A stretch of 44,230 nt of DNA, taken from contig MPOS01000012.1 of NCBI GenBank assembly GCA_001896555.1, forward strand, positions 145,195-189,424. The letters are read 5' to 3'. Every line of letters begins with the position of its first letter. The first letter of the stretch is position 1. The position numbers and the translations under genes are program-made. Below the pieces are notes generated by a model. It saw only the letters and a program-made list of their open reading frames with translations. It was not told where the DNA came from and ran no database searches. This DNA is from Candidatus Phosphitivorax anaerolimi (GTDB lineage: Bacteria; Desulfobacterota; Desulfomonilia; UBA1062). Below, piece by piece: positions 8,247 to 16,886 of the stretch.

Positions 8247-8708
8247 ATGATAGATGAAAAATATCGCGATGCTGTCCCTTTGCTCGAAAAGGCCGTACCT
8301 CTCATAGAGAAAACCGGGGTGAAAATCGTTGAACTGCGCGACCGGTTCGCCCGGATCGTCATGCCCTTCGAGCCGAACATCAACCACATCGGTATCATGT
8401 ACGGCGGGTCGCTCTTCATCCTGGCCGAGTTCTCGGGTGGCGTCATTTATTACGTCTCGTTCGATACCACAAAGTTTTATCCTATCGTCAAAGAGGTCTC
8501 CATCAGATATCGCAGGCCGGCCACCACCGACGTAACCCTGGAGGTCTCTCTTGAGCCCGGCGAGGTGGAGATGATCCAGCAGGCGGCCCAGAAAGAAGGC
8601 AAGAAAGACTGGACCATGGACCTCGAGCTCAAAGACGCCCATGGAGAGGTCTGCAGCATTGTGCACGGAACCTGGCAGTTGAGGAGATTCCCAGAGAATA
8701 CACAATAA
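8247..8708 (+). CDS. Hotdog-fold acyl-CoA thioesterase (PaaI/YiiD-C-like)
   Basis: A 153-residue single-domain hotdog protein. The core NHIGIMYGGSLFILAEFSGGV corresponds to the helix-containing active-site segment of the family, and VKEVSIRYRRPATTDVTLEVSL is the second strand pair. Members hydrolyse acyl-CoA thioesters or bind acyl groups. The ATG has GGGAGG upstream (GGGAGGATAGGCAAG). The acyl-CoA dehydrogenase gene begins 22 bases downstream on the same strand, so the pair is very likely co-transcribed. The thioesterase may release CoA from intermediates of fatty- or aromatic-acid oxidation. The substrate chain length cannot be predicted. Confidence 0.8.
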   Translation: MIDEKYRDAVPLLEKAVPLIEKTGVKIVELRDRFARIVMPFEPNINHIGIMYGGSLFILAEFSGGVIYYVSFDTTKFYPIVKEVSIRYRRPATTDVTLEVSLEPGEVEMIQQAAQKEGKKDWTMDLELKDAHGEVCSIVHGTWQLRRFPENTQ

Positions 8709-8730
8709 ACTTTTATAAAGGAGCAGGAGT

Positions 8731-10599
8731 ATGGCAAACCTGATTTTAGACGAACGAGATCAGCAGTTTATCCTCTATGAGATGCTCGGAGTGGAGAAGC
8801 TCTGCGGTTATGAAAAATATGCAGACTTTTCCCGGGACATGTTCGACATGATCCTCACCGAGGCCCAGAAGATAGCGGTGGAGGAGATTCTGCCCACCCT
8901 GGCCGAGGGCGACAAGGAAGGCTGCACGCTCAAAGACGGCAAGGTGACGGTTCCTGCATGCTATCAGCGGGTATTCAAGCTCTTCCGCGAGGGCGGCTGG
9001 ATCGGCATGTCATTCCCGCCGGAAGAGGGGGGGCAGGGCCTGCCCGAGAGCGTGAAGACCGCTGCAATCGACTGGTTTTATCACAACTTCGCCTTCGTTG
9101 CCTATCCCTTTGCCACCGAGGGAGCCGCGCACCTGATCTTGACCTATGGCACCGAGGAGCAGAAGAGAAAATACATGGACAAAATGGTCCAGGGGATCTG
9201 GGGCGGCACCATGGCGCTCACCGAGCCCAATGCCGGGTCTGATCTGGGCAATATGAGCACCAAGGCCATCCGCCAGCCCGACGGCACCTTCAGGATCAAG
9301 GGCACCAAGATATTCATCACCGGCGGCGACCATGACTTGGTTGAAAACATCGTCCACCCTGTGCTTGCTCGGATCGAGGGCGATCCCGCCGGTACCAAGG
9401 GCATATCCATCTTCCTCGTGCCCAAGTATCTGGTCAACGAAGACGGCTCGCTGGGCAGGCGCAATGACTACGAGATCGCCAACATCGAGCACAAGATGGG
9501 CATCAAGGGCAGCGCAACCTGCCTCATCAACTTCGGAGACAACAACGAGTGCTATGCCGAGCTGCTGGGAGAAGAGCGCCAGGGCATGAAGATCATGTTC
9601 CAGATGATGAACGAGGCCCGCCTCGCCGTGGGCATGCAGGGGCTCGCAAGCGGATCGATCGCCTATCTGCATGCGCTGCAGTACACCAAGGAGCGTCTCC
9701 AGGGCTCGTCGCTCATGGAGTTCAAAAACCCGGAGGCTCCTCGGGTGCCCATCATCCAGCACCCGGATGTGCGGAGGATGCTCCTGTGGATGAAGTCTGC
9801 AGTGGACAGCATGCGGGCGCTCGCCTATTTCACCGCCTACTGCTTCGATATGGAGCATGTCTCCACAGACGAGGCGGAAAAGGACAAATGGCTGGGGTTT
9901 GCCGAGGTCCTGACCCCCATTGTCAAGGCGTATTGCTCGGATATCGGCTTCAGGGTCACGGAGACGGCCATGCAGTGCTACGGGGGATACGGGTTCTGCT
10001 GCGAGTACCCGGTCGAGCAGTTCATGCGTGACGAGAAGATCGCATCCATCTACGAAGGTGCGAACGGCATTCAGGCCCTCGATCTCATCGGCAGGAAGCT
10101 GGGCATGAAGAAGGGCGCCTATTTCATGAATCTGCTGGGCGAGATGAACAGCACCATCGCCAGATACAAGGACTTGAACAATGTCAGAGATTTTGCCCCC
10201 GAAGTGCAGAAGGCCGTGAATACACTCGCCGAGATGGGCCTGTTCTTAGCCACCTGCGGCAAGCAGGGCAAGTTTCTGGTTCCCATCAATAATGCCTATC
10301 CCTACCTCATTATGATGGGCAAGGTGGTGTCGGGCTGGTTCCTCCTCTGGCAGGCGGGCGTGGCCCAGCAGAAGCTGGATGAGCTGGCAAAGGCCAACGG
10401 CGTGGACCAGGGTAATGCCGAGGCATGGGGCCGGTTTATCAAGGGCAACAAAAACGCGGCCTTCTATGCCGGCAAGGTTTATTCGGCCAGGTTTTTCGCC
10501 AAAAACATTCTGCCCGAGGTGGATGCAGCGGCAACCGCCATCAAGAACGAAGACATGTCCATTCTGGAGATCCCGGAAGAGAGTTTTGCATCCTACTGA
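8731..10599 (+). CDS. Long acyl-CoA dehydrogenase (DmdC-like family)
   Basis: At 622 residues it is much longer than the ~380 of classical acyl-CoA dehydrogenases. It matches the long branch with a small N-terminal extension and a C-terminal domain of about 130 residues. Signatures: MALTEPNAGSDLGN (FAD/substrate loop, about 161-174) and the C-terminal QCYGGYGFCCEYPVEQFMRDEKIASIYEGANGI region, with E442 in YEG as the candidate catalytic base. It is a FAD enzyme that introduces a 2,3-double bond into acyl-CoA and passes electrons to electron-transfer flavoprotein. A good GGAG lies just upstream of the ATG. It follows the thioesterase gene, and a strong terminator follows it. The name 3-methylmercaptopropionyl-CoA dehydrogenase is often given to this family but should not be assumed here. 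Confidence 0.9.
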   Translation: MANLILDERDQQFILYEMLGVEKLCGYEKYADFSRDMFDMILTEAQKIAVEEILPTLAEGDKEGCTLKDGKVTVPACYQRVFKLFREGGWIGMSFPPEEGGQGLPESVKTAAIDWFYHNFAFVAYPFATEGAAHLILTYGTEEQKRKYMDKMVQGIWGGTMALTEPNAGSDLGNMSTKAIRQPDGTFRIKGTKIFITGGDHDLVENIVHPVLARIEGDPAGTKGISIFLVPKYLVNEDGSLGRRNDYEIANIEHKMGIKGSATCLINFGDNNECYAELLGEERQGMKIMFQMMNEARLAVGMQGLASGSIAYLHALQYTKERLQGSSLMEFKNPEAPRVPIIQHPDVRRMLLWMKSAVDSMRALAYFTAYCFDMEHVSTDEAEKDKWLGFAEVLTPIVKAYCSDIGFRVTETAMQCYGGYGFCCEYPVEQFMRDEKIASIYEGANGIQALDLIGRKLGMKKGAYFMNLLGEMNSTIARYKDLNNVRDFAPEVQKAVNTLAEMGLFLATCGKQGKFLVPINNAYPYLIMMGKVVSGWFLLWQAGVAQQKLDELAKANGVDQGNAEAWGRFIKGNKNAAFYAGKVYSARFFAKNILPEVDAAATAIKNEDMSILEIPEESFASY

Positions 10600-10606
10600 A
10601 ACCACA

Positions 10607-10644
10607 CCGCCGGACGGGAGAGGCGGCGCTCTCCCGTCCGGCGG
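10607..10644 (+). terminator. Strong hairpin terminator with a 16-bp stem
   Basis: CCGCCGGACGGGAGAG (10607-10622) is perfectly complementary to CTCTCCCGTCCGGCGG (10629-10644), with a 6-base loop and CTTTCC after it. It begins 8 bases after the dehydrogenase stop codon. The T-tract is short, so partial read-through into the synthetase gene is possible. Confidence 0.75.
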
Positions 10645-10789
10645 CTTTCCTGGTGCTTGTTGATGGACAGGAAGTGGACCATCGGTCTCATGCATCCTTT
10701 TGGTTGAGAAGGGGCGGAAGCCAAGTCTTGCTTTTTCAGCCGGAAGGATTCATACTCGAGTTGTTCCTCTCTTGTCAGGAGGTGCTTTC

Positions 10790-12895
10790 ATGCACAAGCT
10801 GTTCTATCCCGATTCCATCGCAATCATCGGCCTTTCATCCAAATCTTCCAACATCCCCCGGATCACCCTGGAAAACCTGCTCCGCTGGGGTTACCGGGGA
10901 AGGCTCTTCGGCGTCAACCCGCGCAGTGACGATCTCCACGTGGACGGGATCAGGATGTTCAGGGAGATCGAGGATCTCCCTGAGGTTCCCGACCTGGCGT
11001 ACTGCCTGATCCCGGCCAAGTTCGTTCCCGACATGGTCAGGCGTTGCGGAGAATTCGGCATCAAGCGTATGGCCATCCCCTCGGGAGGCTTTTCCGAGTT
11101 CAGCGAAGAGGGCGAGAGGCTCGCGCGCATGACCCTGGAGAACGCCCGAGAGCACGGGGTCCGGTTCGTGGGGCCCAACGGTGTGACCGTGGCCAACACG
11201 GACAACGGCCTGTGCCTGCCCTTTGTGCCCCTGCTCAAGGCGCCCAAGGGAGAGATGTCCATCATCTCGCAAAGTGGCGGGGTGTCGCTGATGATGCTGA
11301 ACTTCCTCCTGGACGAGCAGGTGGGGCTGGCCAAGTTTGCCAGTATCGGGAACAAGCTCGATCTCGACGAGGTGGATTTTCTCCGCTATTTCGGCGAGGA
11401 CCCGCAGACAGGGCTCATCTGCCTCTACCTGGAGAGCATGCCGCGGGGCAGGGACTTTATCGATGCGGTGCGCGAAGTGAATAAGCCCGTGGTCGTATAC
11501 AAGGCGAATACCACCTCTGCCGGCAAAAAGGCGGCCATGAGCCATACAGCGGCGGTGAGCAACGACGAGGACATCATCGACGCGGCGTTCGAAGATGCCG
11601 GGGTCATCCGCATCCACAATTTCCTGGACTTTATCGAGGTAGCCAAGGCCTTTCAACTGCCGCCCATGAAGGGCAGGCGGATCATGGTGATGAGCCCGGC
11701 AGGGGGGTTCTCGGTCATCACCGCAGACCTCTGCGAGAAGGCGGGGTTTGCGTTTGCCGACATGGGCAGCGATTTCTACGAAAGCCTGCAGCAGTTCAGC
11801 AACGCGGGCGTGATCAAGTTTTCCAACCCTCTGGACATGGGCGACATCTACGACCCGAAGCTCACAACCCATGTGATCTACTCGGTCATGCACTCTGACG
11901 AGGTGGACGGTGCGATGTTTGTGAGCCAGCGGCCCCAGATGCCCCAGGGCGAGGACGTGTTTCACAAGATGTTCCTTTCCGATCTTTCCAAGGAGACTTG
12001 GGGCACGATCCTCTCATCGGGCAAACCCTTGGGAGTGTGTCTGTTCGGTCCGGCCAGGATGATTCAGCAGACCAAGAAATCGGTGGAGTTCCCCATCTTC
12101 AACAGCCCTGAAGAGATGGTGTACGCCATGTCGGTACAGATGAACTACTACGCACGCAAGATGAAGCCGCGGGAGGAAGAAGAGCGTCCTTCCGGGATCA
12201 ATCTGGATGCCGCACGGAAATGGATGAGCGGCAGGTCAGGTGACTTCGGCGAGGAGATCCTCGACCTGCTCTCCCTGTTTCAGGTTCCTGTCGTCTGGTC
12301 GAGGGTGGCGTCCGATGTTCGTGAGGCACAGTCGTATGCAGAGGAGGCGGGCTATCCGGTGGTCATGAAGGTGGTCTCTCCCGATGCCCTGCACAAGACG
12401 GATGCGGGCGGGGTTTTTGTGGGGGTGAGCACGGAAGCCGAGGTGGCCGAGACCTTTGAAACCATCCGCGGGAATCTCGAGAAATACCGCCCCGGCGCCC
12501 GTTTCGATGGGGTGCGGGTTCAGAGGATGGCGCCCGAGGGTTACGATATGTTTGTGGGCGGAAAAAACGATCCGTCATTCGGGCCTGTGATACTCTTCGG
12601 CCTGGGAGGGATCTATGTGGAGGTGTTCCGGGACGTGGCCAATTCCTTGTGTCCGGCGGCCGCATCCACCATATCCGAAAGGCTTGCACGCCTCAAGTCA
12701 TTTGCCGTGCTTAAGGGCATGCGGGGAAAGCCGGCTGGAGACGTGCCGGCCTTCGTCGACCTGGCGGTGAGGGTTTCTCACCTGCTGGCCGCATTTCCGC
12801 AGATCAAAGAGCTCGATATCAACCCCGTGAGGGTGCTCCCGAAGGGCATGGGCGTCGTGGCTCTGGATGCACGGGCCCGGATCGCAGGGGCTTGA
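10790..12895 (+). CDS. ADP-forming acyl-CoA synthetase (fused alpha-beta)
   Basis: A 701-residue fusion of the NDP-forming acyl-CoA synthetase family. The N-terminal CoA-binding domain (YPDSIAIIGLSSKSSNIPR) is followed by the succinyl-CoA-ligase-like domain, with the phosphohistidine region SHTAAVSNDEDIID (H252). A C-terminal ATP-grasp domain begins near residue 485 (VPVVWSRVASDVREAQSYAEEAGYPVVMKVVSPDALHKTDAGGV) and ends with ELDINPVRVLP. Such enzymes interconvert acyl-CoA plus ADP and Pi with free acid plus CoA and ATP, either activating acids cheaply or making ATP. The frame is open upstream to 10700, but the ATG at 10790 has AGGAGG 9 bases ahead and starts at the conserved motif. The acyl group is unknown. 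Confidence 0.9.
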   Translation: MHKLFYPDSIAIIGLSSKSSNIPRITLENLLRWGYRGRLFGVNPRSDDLHVDGIRMFREIEDLPEVPDLAYCLIPAKFVPDMVRRCGEFGIKRMAIPSGGFSEFSEEGERLARMTLENAREHGVRFVGPNGVTVANTDNGLCLPFVPLLKAPKGEMSIISQSGGVSLMMLNFLLDEQVGLAKFASIGNKLDLDEVDFLRYFGEDPQTGLICLYLESMPRGRDFIDAVREVNKPVVVYKANTTSAGKKAAMSHTAAVSNDEDIIDAAFEDAGVIRIHNFLDFIEVAKAFQLPPMKGRRIMVMSPAGGFSVITADLCEKAGFAFADMGSDFYESLQQFSNAGVIKFSNPLDMGDIYDPKLTTHVIYSVMHSDEVDGAMFVSQRPQMPQGEDVFHKMFLSDLSKETWGTILSSGKPLGVCLFGPARMIQQTKKSVEFPIFNSPEEMVYAMSVQMNYYARKMKPREEEERPSGINLDAARKWMSGRSGDFGEEILDLLSLFQVPVVWSRVASDVREAQSYAEEAGYPVVMKVVSPDALHKTDAGGVFVGVSTEAEVAETFETIRGNLEKYRPGARFDGVRVQRMAPEGYDMFVGGKNDPSFGPVILFGLGGIYVEVFRDVANSLCPAAASTISERLARLKSFAVLKGMRGKPAGDVPAFVDLAVRVSHLLAAFPQIKELDINPVRVLPKGMGVVALDARARIAGA

Positions 12896-12942
12896 ACCGA
12901 TTTTTTTCTGATCGCTTCTGAGGCGGACCGGATCTTTCGGGC

Positions 12943-12974
12943 CACCCCGGCATATCATACAGGATGCCGGGGTG
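12943..12974. terminator. Hairpin between convergent acyl-CoA ligase genes
   Basis: CACCCCGGCAT (12943-12953) pairs with ATGCCGGGGTG (12964-12974) around a 10-base loop. It lies between the stop codons of the ADP-forming synthetase (plus) and the AMP-forming ligase (minus). No clear T-tract flanks it on either side, so assignment as a bidirectional terminator is tentative. Confidence 0.5.
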
Positions 12975-13004
12975 TGCGCGTCCGCCCCGTAGCGCCGGCA
13001 AGGC

Positions 13005-14645
13005 TTATCCGGTGTATTTCGATGAATATTGCTCCACGATCTTGTATTTCTGAACCTTGCCGCTTGCCGTCATGGGCACCTCGTCGGTGAACTCCCAGTA
13101 TTTGGGTATCTTGTGCCGGGCAATCCGGTTGGTGCAGTATTCGACGAGCTCCTCCCCGGTGACTTTTTCGCCGGGCTCGGGGATGATCACTGCCAGGAGC
13201 TGCTCTCCATACTTCTTGTCAGGCACGCCCACCACATAGACGTCCCGCACCTTGGGGTGCTTGTGGAGAAACTCTTCGATTTCGCGCGGATAAATGTTCT
13301 CGCCGCCACGGATGATCATTTCCTTGATCCTGCCGGTGATCTTAAAGTTCCCCTGTTCGTCAACGGTTCCCAGATCGCCGGTGTGGAGCCAGCCGTCCGC
13401 ATCGATGGCCTTTTTCGTTTCCTCGGGCATCTTGTAGTAGCCTTTCATGACGCAGGGGCTCTTGGTCACGATCTCGCCCTGGACGTTCGGAGGCAGCTCT
13501 TCGCCGGTGACGGGGTCTACGATCTTACCCTGGATGCCGGGAAGCAGCCTGCCCACCGTGGTGACCCGGACATCTACCGGATCGTCCCTGCGCGTCATGT
13601 TCATGACCGGGGAACTCTCGGTCTGACCAAACGCGATCACCACTTCGGGGCAGTGCATCTTTTCCATCACCTGCCTCATGGTTTCCTCGGGGCAGGGGGC
13701 GCCGGCCATGATGCCGGTCCTGAGGGAAGACATGTCGTACTTCGAGAAATCCTTGTGACTCAGGATCGAGATGAACATCGTGGGCACGCCGTTGATCGCC
13801 GTGCATTTCTCTTCCTGGATATACTGCATGGCCTTGAGTGCGTCGAAGTATTCAACCATGACCATGGTCGACCCGTGCACGACGCAGTTGAGGGAGCTCA
13901 TCACGCAGCCGAAGCAGTGGAACAGGGGAACCTGGATGAGGAGGCGGTCTTGCTCGGTCATTCCCATCACGTCTCCCACCATCCGGGCGTTGTTGATCAC
14001 ATTATAGTGGGTGAGCATGACCCCTTTGGGAAAACCGGTGGTGCCGGATGTATACTGCATGTTCACAACATCGTGGAAGTGAACCGATTTTTCCCTCTCG
14101 GCAAGATCAGCGTCCGAGATCTGCCTGCCTAAGTCCAAGACCTGGTCGAAGGAGAACATGCCGGGCGTATCTTTCCTGTTGCCGATATAAATGATATTTT
14201 TCAGGAGCGGAAGGCCTTCTGAGTGTATCTTGCCCGCCTCCATGGAATCCAGACCGGGAACCACCGTACGGGCCGTCTCATAGTAGTTCGTGTCGCGGTA
14301 CTCCTCGATGAGAACCAGGGTCGTGGAGTCGGACTGGTTGAGGATATAGCTTAGCTCGCTCGACTTGTAGTTCGTGTTCACGGTCACCAGTACGGCGCCG
14401 ATCATGCCCAGGCCGAACTGCAGATAGGTCCACTCGGGAATGTTGGTGGTCCATACCGAAACATGATCCCCCTTCTTCACCCCCAGGGCCATGAAGCCCT
14501 TGGCCGTTTCCCTGCACTTCTGCTCAAACTCCGAATAGGTAAGCCTCAACGATGTCGCCGGGAATACCAGTGCCTCACGGTCGGGATACCGGGAGGCGGT
14601 CTCTCTGATGAGCTCTCCCATTGTTATTTCACGAAACTCTTCCAT
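13005..14645 (-). CDS. AMP-forming fatty-acyl-CoA synthetase
   Basis: A 546-residue adenylate-forming enzyme. Core motifs in order: the P-loop-like YTSGTTGFPKGVMLTHYN near residues 195-212, IAFGQTESSPV, WLHTGDLG, the hinge ITGRIKEMIIRGGENIYPREIEE, and the C-terminal catalytic lysine region ASGKVQKYK. This is the long/medium-chain acyl-CoA ligase branch (FadD-like), which makes acyl-AMP and then acyl-CoA. The frame runs open to 14837, but the ATG at 14645 has GGAG about 8 bases upstream and matches family N-termini (MEEFREITMGELIRETASRYPD). Promoter and operator candidates lie 80-130 bases upstream. The substrate is not determined. Confidence 0.9.
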   Translation of the reverse strand: MEEFREITMGELIRETASRYPDREALVFPATSLRLTYSEFEQKCRETAKGFMALGVKKGDHVSVWTTNIPEWTYLQFGLGMIGAVLVTVNTNYKSSELSYILNQSDSTTLVLIEEYRDTNYYETARTVVPGLDSMEAGKIHSEGLPLLKNIIYIGNRKDTPGMFSFDQVLDLGRQISDADLAEREKSVHFHDVVNMQYTSGTTGFPKGVMLTHYNVINNARMVGDVMGMTEQDRLLIQVPLFHCFGCVMSSLNCVVHGSTMVMVEYFDALKAMQYIQEEKCTAINGVPTMFISILSHKDFSKYDMSSLRTGIMAGAPCPEETMRQVMEKMHCPEVVIAFGQTESSPVMNMTRRDDPVDVRVTTVGRLLPGIQGKIVDPVTGEELPPNVQGEIVTKSPCVMKGYYKMPEETKKAIDADGWLHTGDLGTVDEQGNFKITGRIKEMIIRGGENIYPREIEEFLHKHPKVRDVYVVGVPDKKYGEQLLAVIIPEPGEKVTGEELVEYCTNRIARHKIPKYWEFTDEVPMTASGKVQKYKIVEQYSSKYTG

Positions 14646-14722
14646 CAAGAACTCTCCTTTTCTCCGGTTCATGCAAATAATAAAAATACCAATACTTTCG
14701 GCGCCGCACGAAGCGTGCACTC

Positions 14723-14738
14723 TTGACAGATGTGTCAA
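14723..14738. promoter_or_regulatory. Palindromic operator candidate before the acyl-CoA ligase
   Basis: TTGACA-GATG-TGTCAA is a perfect 6-bp inverted repeat. On the minus strand it sits 7 bases after the putative -10 element at 14746-14751, so a bound repressor would cover the transcript start. The binding protein is unknown. A small hairpin (GCACG/CGTGC, 14706-14718) lies further downstream. Confidence 0.35.
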
Positions 14739-14745
14739 TAACATA

Positions 14746-14774
14746 CAAATACATAATCCTGATAAACATGTCAA
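14746..14774 (-). promoter_or_regulatory. Sigma-70-type promoter for the acyl-CoA ligase gene
   Basis: On the minus strand TTGACA (14769-14774) is followed by a 17-base spacer and TATTTG (14746-14751), a fair -10. The predicted start near 14740 gives a leader of about 95 bases. The remaining part of this intergenic region, 14775-15109, shows no clear additional element. Confidence 0.45.
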
Positions 14775-15109
14775 TATTATTGTGTAAGCATCCATAATTG
14801 CTCGGTTCCAAAGAATTTTCTCCCTGGTTTGGTTCATAAGCTCCGAATGAAACCATAACTGTGATGACGGTATATCCTGCGAGCACGAGCCGCTGCAACT
14901 ATCGATGCCGGCGGGGGCAAGGGAATGCCTGTTTCAGGCTGCAAGAATTTATTCACGACCCGATCGCAGATAGCAGAGAGCAAAGGGCGAGATCTCTGCT
15001 GGAGGGGACCTCGGAAGGTCTTTTATTTTTGGCTCTTCTTGGAAAGGGTTGGCCGAGACCCTATGATAAGAATCATCGAAGCAGAACAAGACGACACAGA
15101 GGTGAGAAC

Positions 15110-15568
15110 ATGAACCAGGACTACATAATTGTCCAGTGTCCGAATTGCGGGGCGAAAAATCGGATCCCTGCTGAAAAGAAGGGGAGGAACGCCCGCTGCG
15201 GCAGGTGCCACACGCCGCTCACAGTAGGACCTTACGCCGGGGCGTCTGCACACCCCGTACATGTCACCGATGCAACCTTTCAGCAGGAGGTGCTCAAGAG
15301 TCCGGGCACCGTGCTGGTGGACTTCTGGGCGCCCTGGTGCGGGGCATGCAGGATGGTCACACCGGTTCTCGACCAGCTGGCTCAAGAATTCTCCGGCAGG
15401 ATGAAGGTCGCCAAGCTCAATGTGGATGAGAATCCCCTCACCTCGTCACGCTACGGCATCCGCTCTATCCCGAGCCTGCTGTTCTTCAAGAACGGAACCC
15501 TGGTAAATACCGTGACCGGCGCCCTTCCGAAAGAAGAGCTCAAGAGGCAGGTTCAGGCCATACTCTAG
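15110..15568 (+). CDS. trxC: Thioredoxin 2-type protein with zinc ribbon
   Basis: A 152-residue protein. Residues 1-35 form a zinc ribbon with CPNC (C10, C13) and CGRC (C30, C33), characteristic of thioredoxin 2. A thioredoxin fold follows, with the active site FWAPWCGACRM (C77, C80) and the cis-proline segment SIPSLLFF (P121). The active-site dipeptide is GA, not the usual GP, which should shift the redox potential. It is a cytoplasmic disulfide reductase; an oxidative-stress role is known for the family. The ATG has GAGGTG upstream; the open frame continues to 14861 but without family similarity. It is monocistronic as far as can be seen. Confidence 0.88.
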   Translation: MNQDYIIVQCPNCGAKNRIPAEKKGRNARCGRCHTPLTVGPYAGASAHPVHVTDATFQQEVLKSPGTVLVDFWAPWCGACRMVTPVLDQLAQEFSGRMKVAKLNVDENPLTSSRYGIRSIPSLLFFKNGTLVNTVTGALPKEELKRQVQAIL

Positions 15569-15681
15569 GACTGCAGTGGCGGGGTTTGGTGAAAGATCGG
15601 AGGTCATCCTGACCTGCCCCCATGGTGTATGACCGCTTGATGTGCATGTTCTCTAAGATGTTGAATATACAACCTGTATTG

Positions 15682-15700
15682 TCCATGCCTGAGGCATGGA
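15682..15700. repeat. Perfect short hairpin in the gap after the thioredoxin gene
   Basis: TCCATGCC (15682-15689) and GGCATGGA (15693-15700) pair around TGA. It lies 115 bases past the thioredoxin stop, with no T-tract. The rest of 15569-15919 holds no convincing gene; a 66-codon open frame at 15696 has no family resemblance. Confidence 0.3.
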
Positions 15701-15919
15701 TGGGAGAGGGGAAGCAACTTGGAGGATTTTCCTGCTTGCATACTGCCTGTATACGTGTCTAGTATGCACCGGTGATCATTCTCGCTCTATCAGGTGGGGA
15801 GAAACAGGAAATTCCTTTGTGCGGGTTCTGCTTCTCCATCTCTGCACCGGAAGTGAAGGTGAATATCCTTCATATATCTTGGTCATTTCTTCTTGAAAAA
15901 GCAGCAATAGAGGCAAGCC

Positions 15920-16744
15920 ATGCATGTAGTTGCGCCGTTTCATGATCATTCCAAGGGCATAAGACTCCGTCTGCTCAGCTACAATATCCAGGTAGGTATC
16001 GCAGCCACCGGTTTCAGCGATTATGTGTTTCACGGGTGGAAGCATCTGCTGCCCAGCACCCAGAGACTTAAGAATCTCCGCCGCATTGCCCGGATGATCA
16101 GGGATTTTGATATCGTGGGCCTCCAAGAGCTCGACAGTGGATCGCTCAGGAGCGGCTTTATCAACCACGCCGAGTACCTGGCACGGGAGGCGAAGTTTCC
16201 CCACTGGTGCGACAAGACCAACCGGAAGCTGTGGAAGATGGCCCGCCACAGCATGGGTCTGCTCAGCAGATATGCGCCAATCGGCGTCAGTCGGCACGAT
16301 CTCCCCGCCAGGCTGTCCGGCAGGGGCGCGCTGGTGGCCAGGTTCGGGAACCCGGAGAACCCGCTGGTGCTTGTCCTTGCGCACCTGTCTCTGGGCAGAA
16401 ACGCCCGATGTTTCCAAATGGAATACTTAAGCGGGCTGATCAGGGGCTGTAAGCACGTGATACTCATGGGCGATCTGAACTGCAGTCCCGACAGCCGGGA
16501 ACTGTCCCGGTTTCTCCGCGAGACCGGCCTCCGCATGTCGTATCCCGCACTGTTCACCTACCCGAGCTGGAAACCGAAGAAACATCTCGATCACATCCTG
16601 GTGTCACCCACCATTGTCACAGGTCCGGTCGAGGCGCTCAGCTATACGCTCTCCGACCATCTTCCGATCACCATGGAGGTCTCCCTGCCCGAAGAGGTCC
16701 TGCTGCCGGGCGGATCCAAGGGCCGGAAAGCCCAAGCAGCCTGA
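15920..16744 (+). CDS. Endonuclease/exonuclease/phosphatase-fold protein
   Basis: A 274-residue protein with the complete EEP/DNase I-like motif set: LLSYNIQVG (N-terminal strand), IVGLQELD (metal-binding Glu), LAHLSLGRNAR, ILMGDLNCSPDS (catalytic Asp and Asn), LDHILVSP and SDHLPI (catalytic His pair). Members cleave phosphodiesters in DNA, RNA or phospholipid head groups. No signal peptide is seen, so it is probably cytoplasmic. The start ATG has GAGG 7 bases upstream. The substrate cannot be inferred, and neighbouring genes do not help: thioredoxin is upstream and the glycyl-radical activase is convergent. Confidence 0.85.
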   Translation: MHVVAPFHDHSKGIRLRLLSYNIQVGIAATGFSDYVFHGWKHLLPSTQRLKNLRRIARMIRDFDIVGLQELDSGSLRSGFINHAEYLAREAKFPHWCDKTNRKLWKMARHSMGLLSRYAPIGVSRHDLPARLSGRGALVARFGNPENPLVLVLAHLSLGRNARCFQMEYLSGLIRGCKHVILMGDLNCSPDSRELSRFLRETGLRMSYPALFTYPSWKPKKHLDHILVSPTIVTGPVEALSYTLSDHLPITMEVSLPEEVLLPGGSKGRKAQAA

Positions 16745-16886
16745 AAGACCGCCGGGTTTTTATCCAATCAATGGAGAAACACGTTCGAGGGGTGCCCTGT
16801 TGCGGTTTGAAACCGGGTCGAAGGGTTTGCCGTTGATTGGGGAAAACAAGGGCCTGGATTGTGTTTCTCGAAAGAGGATAGCGCTG

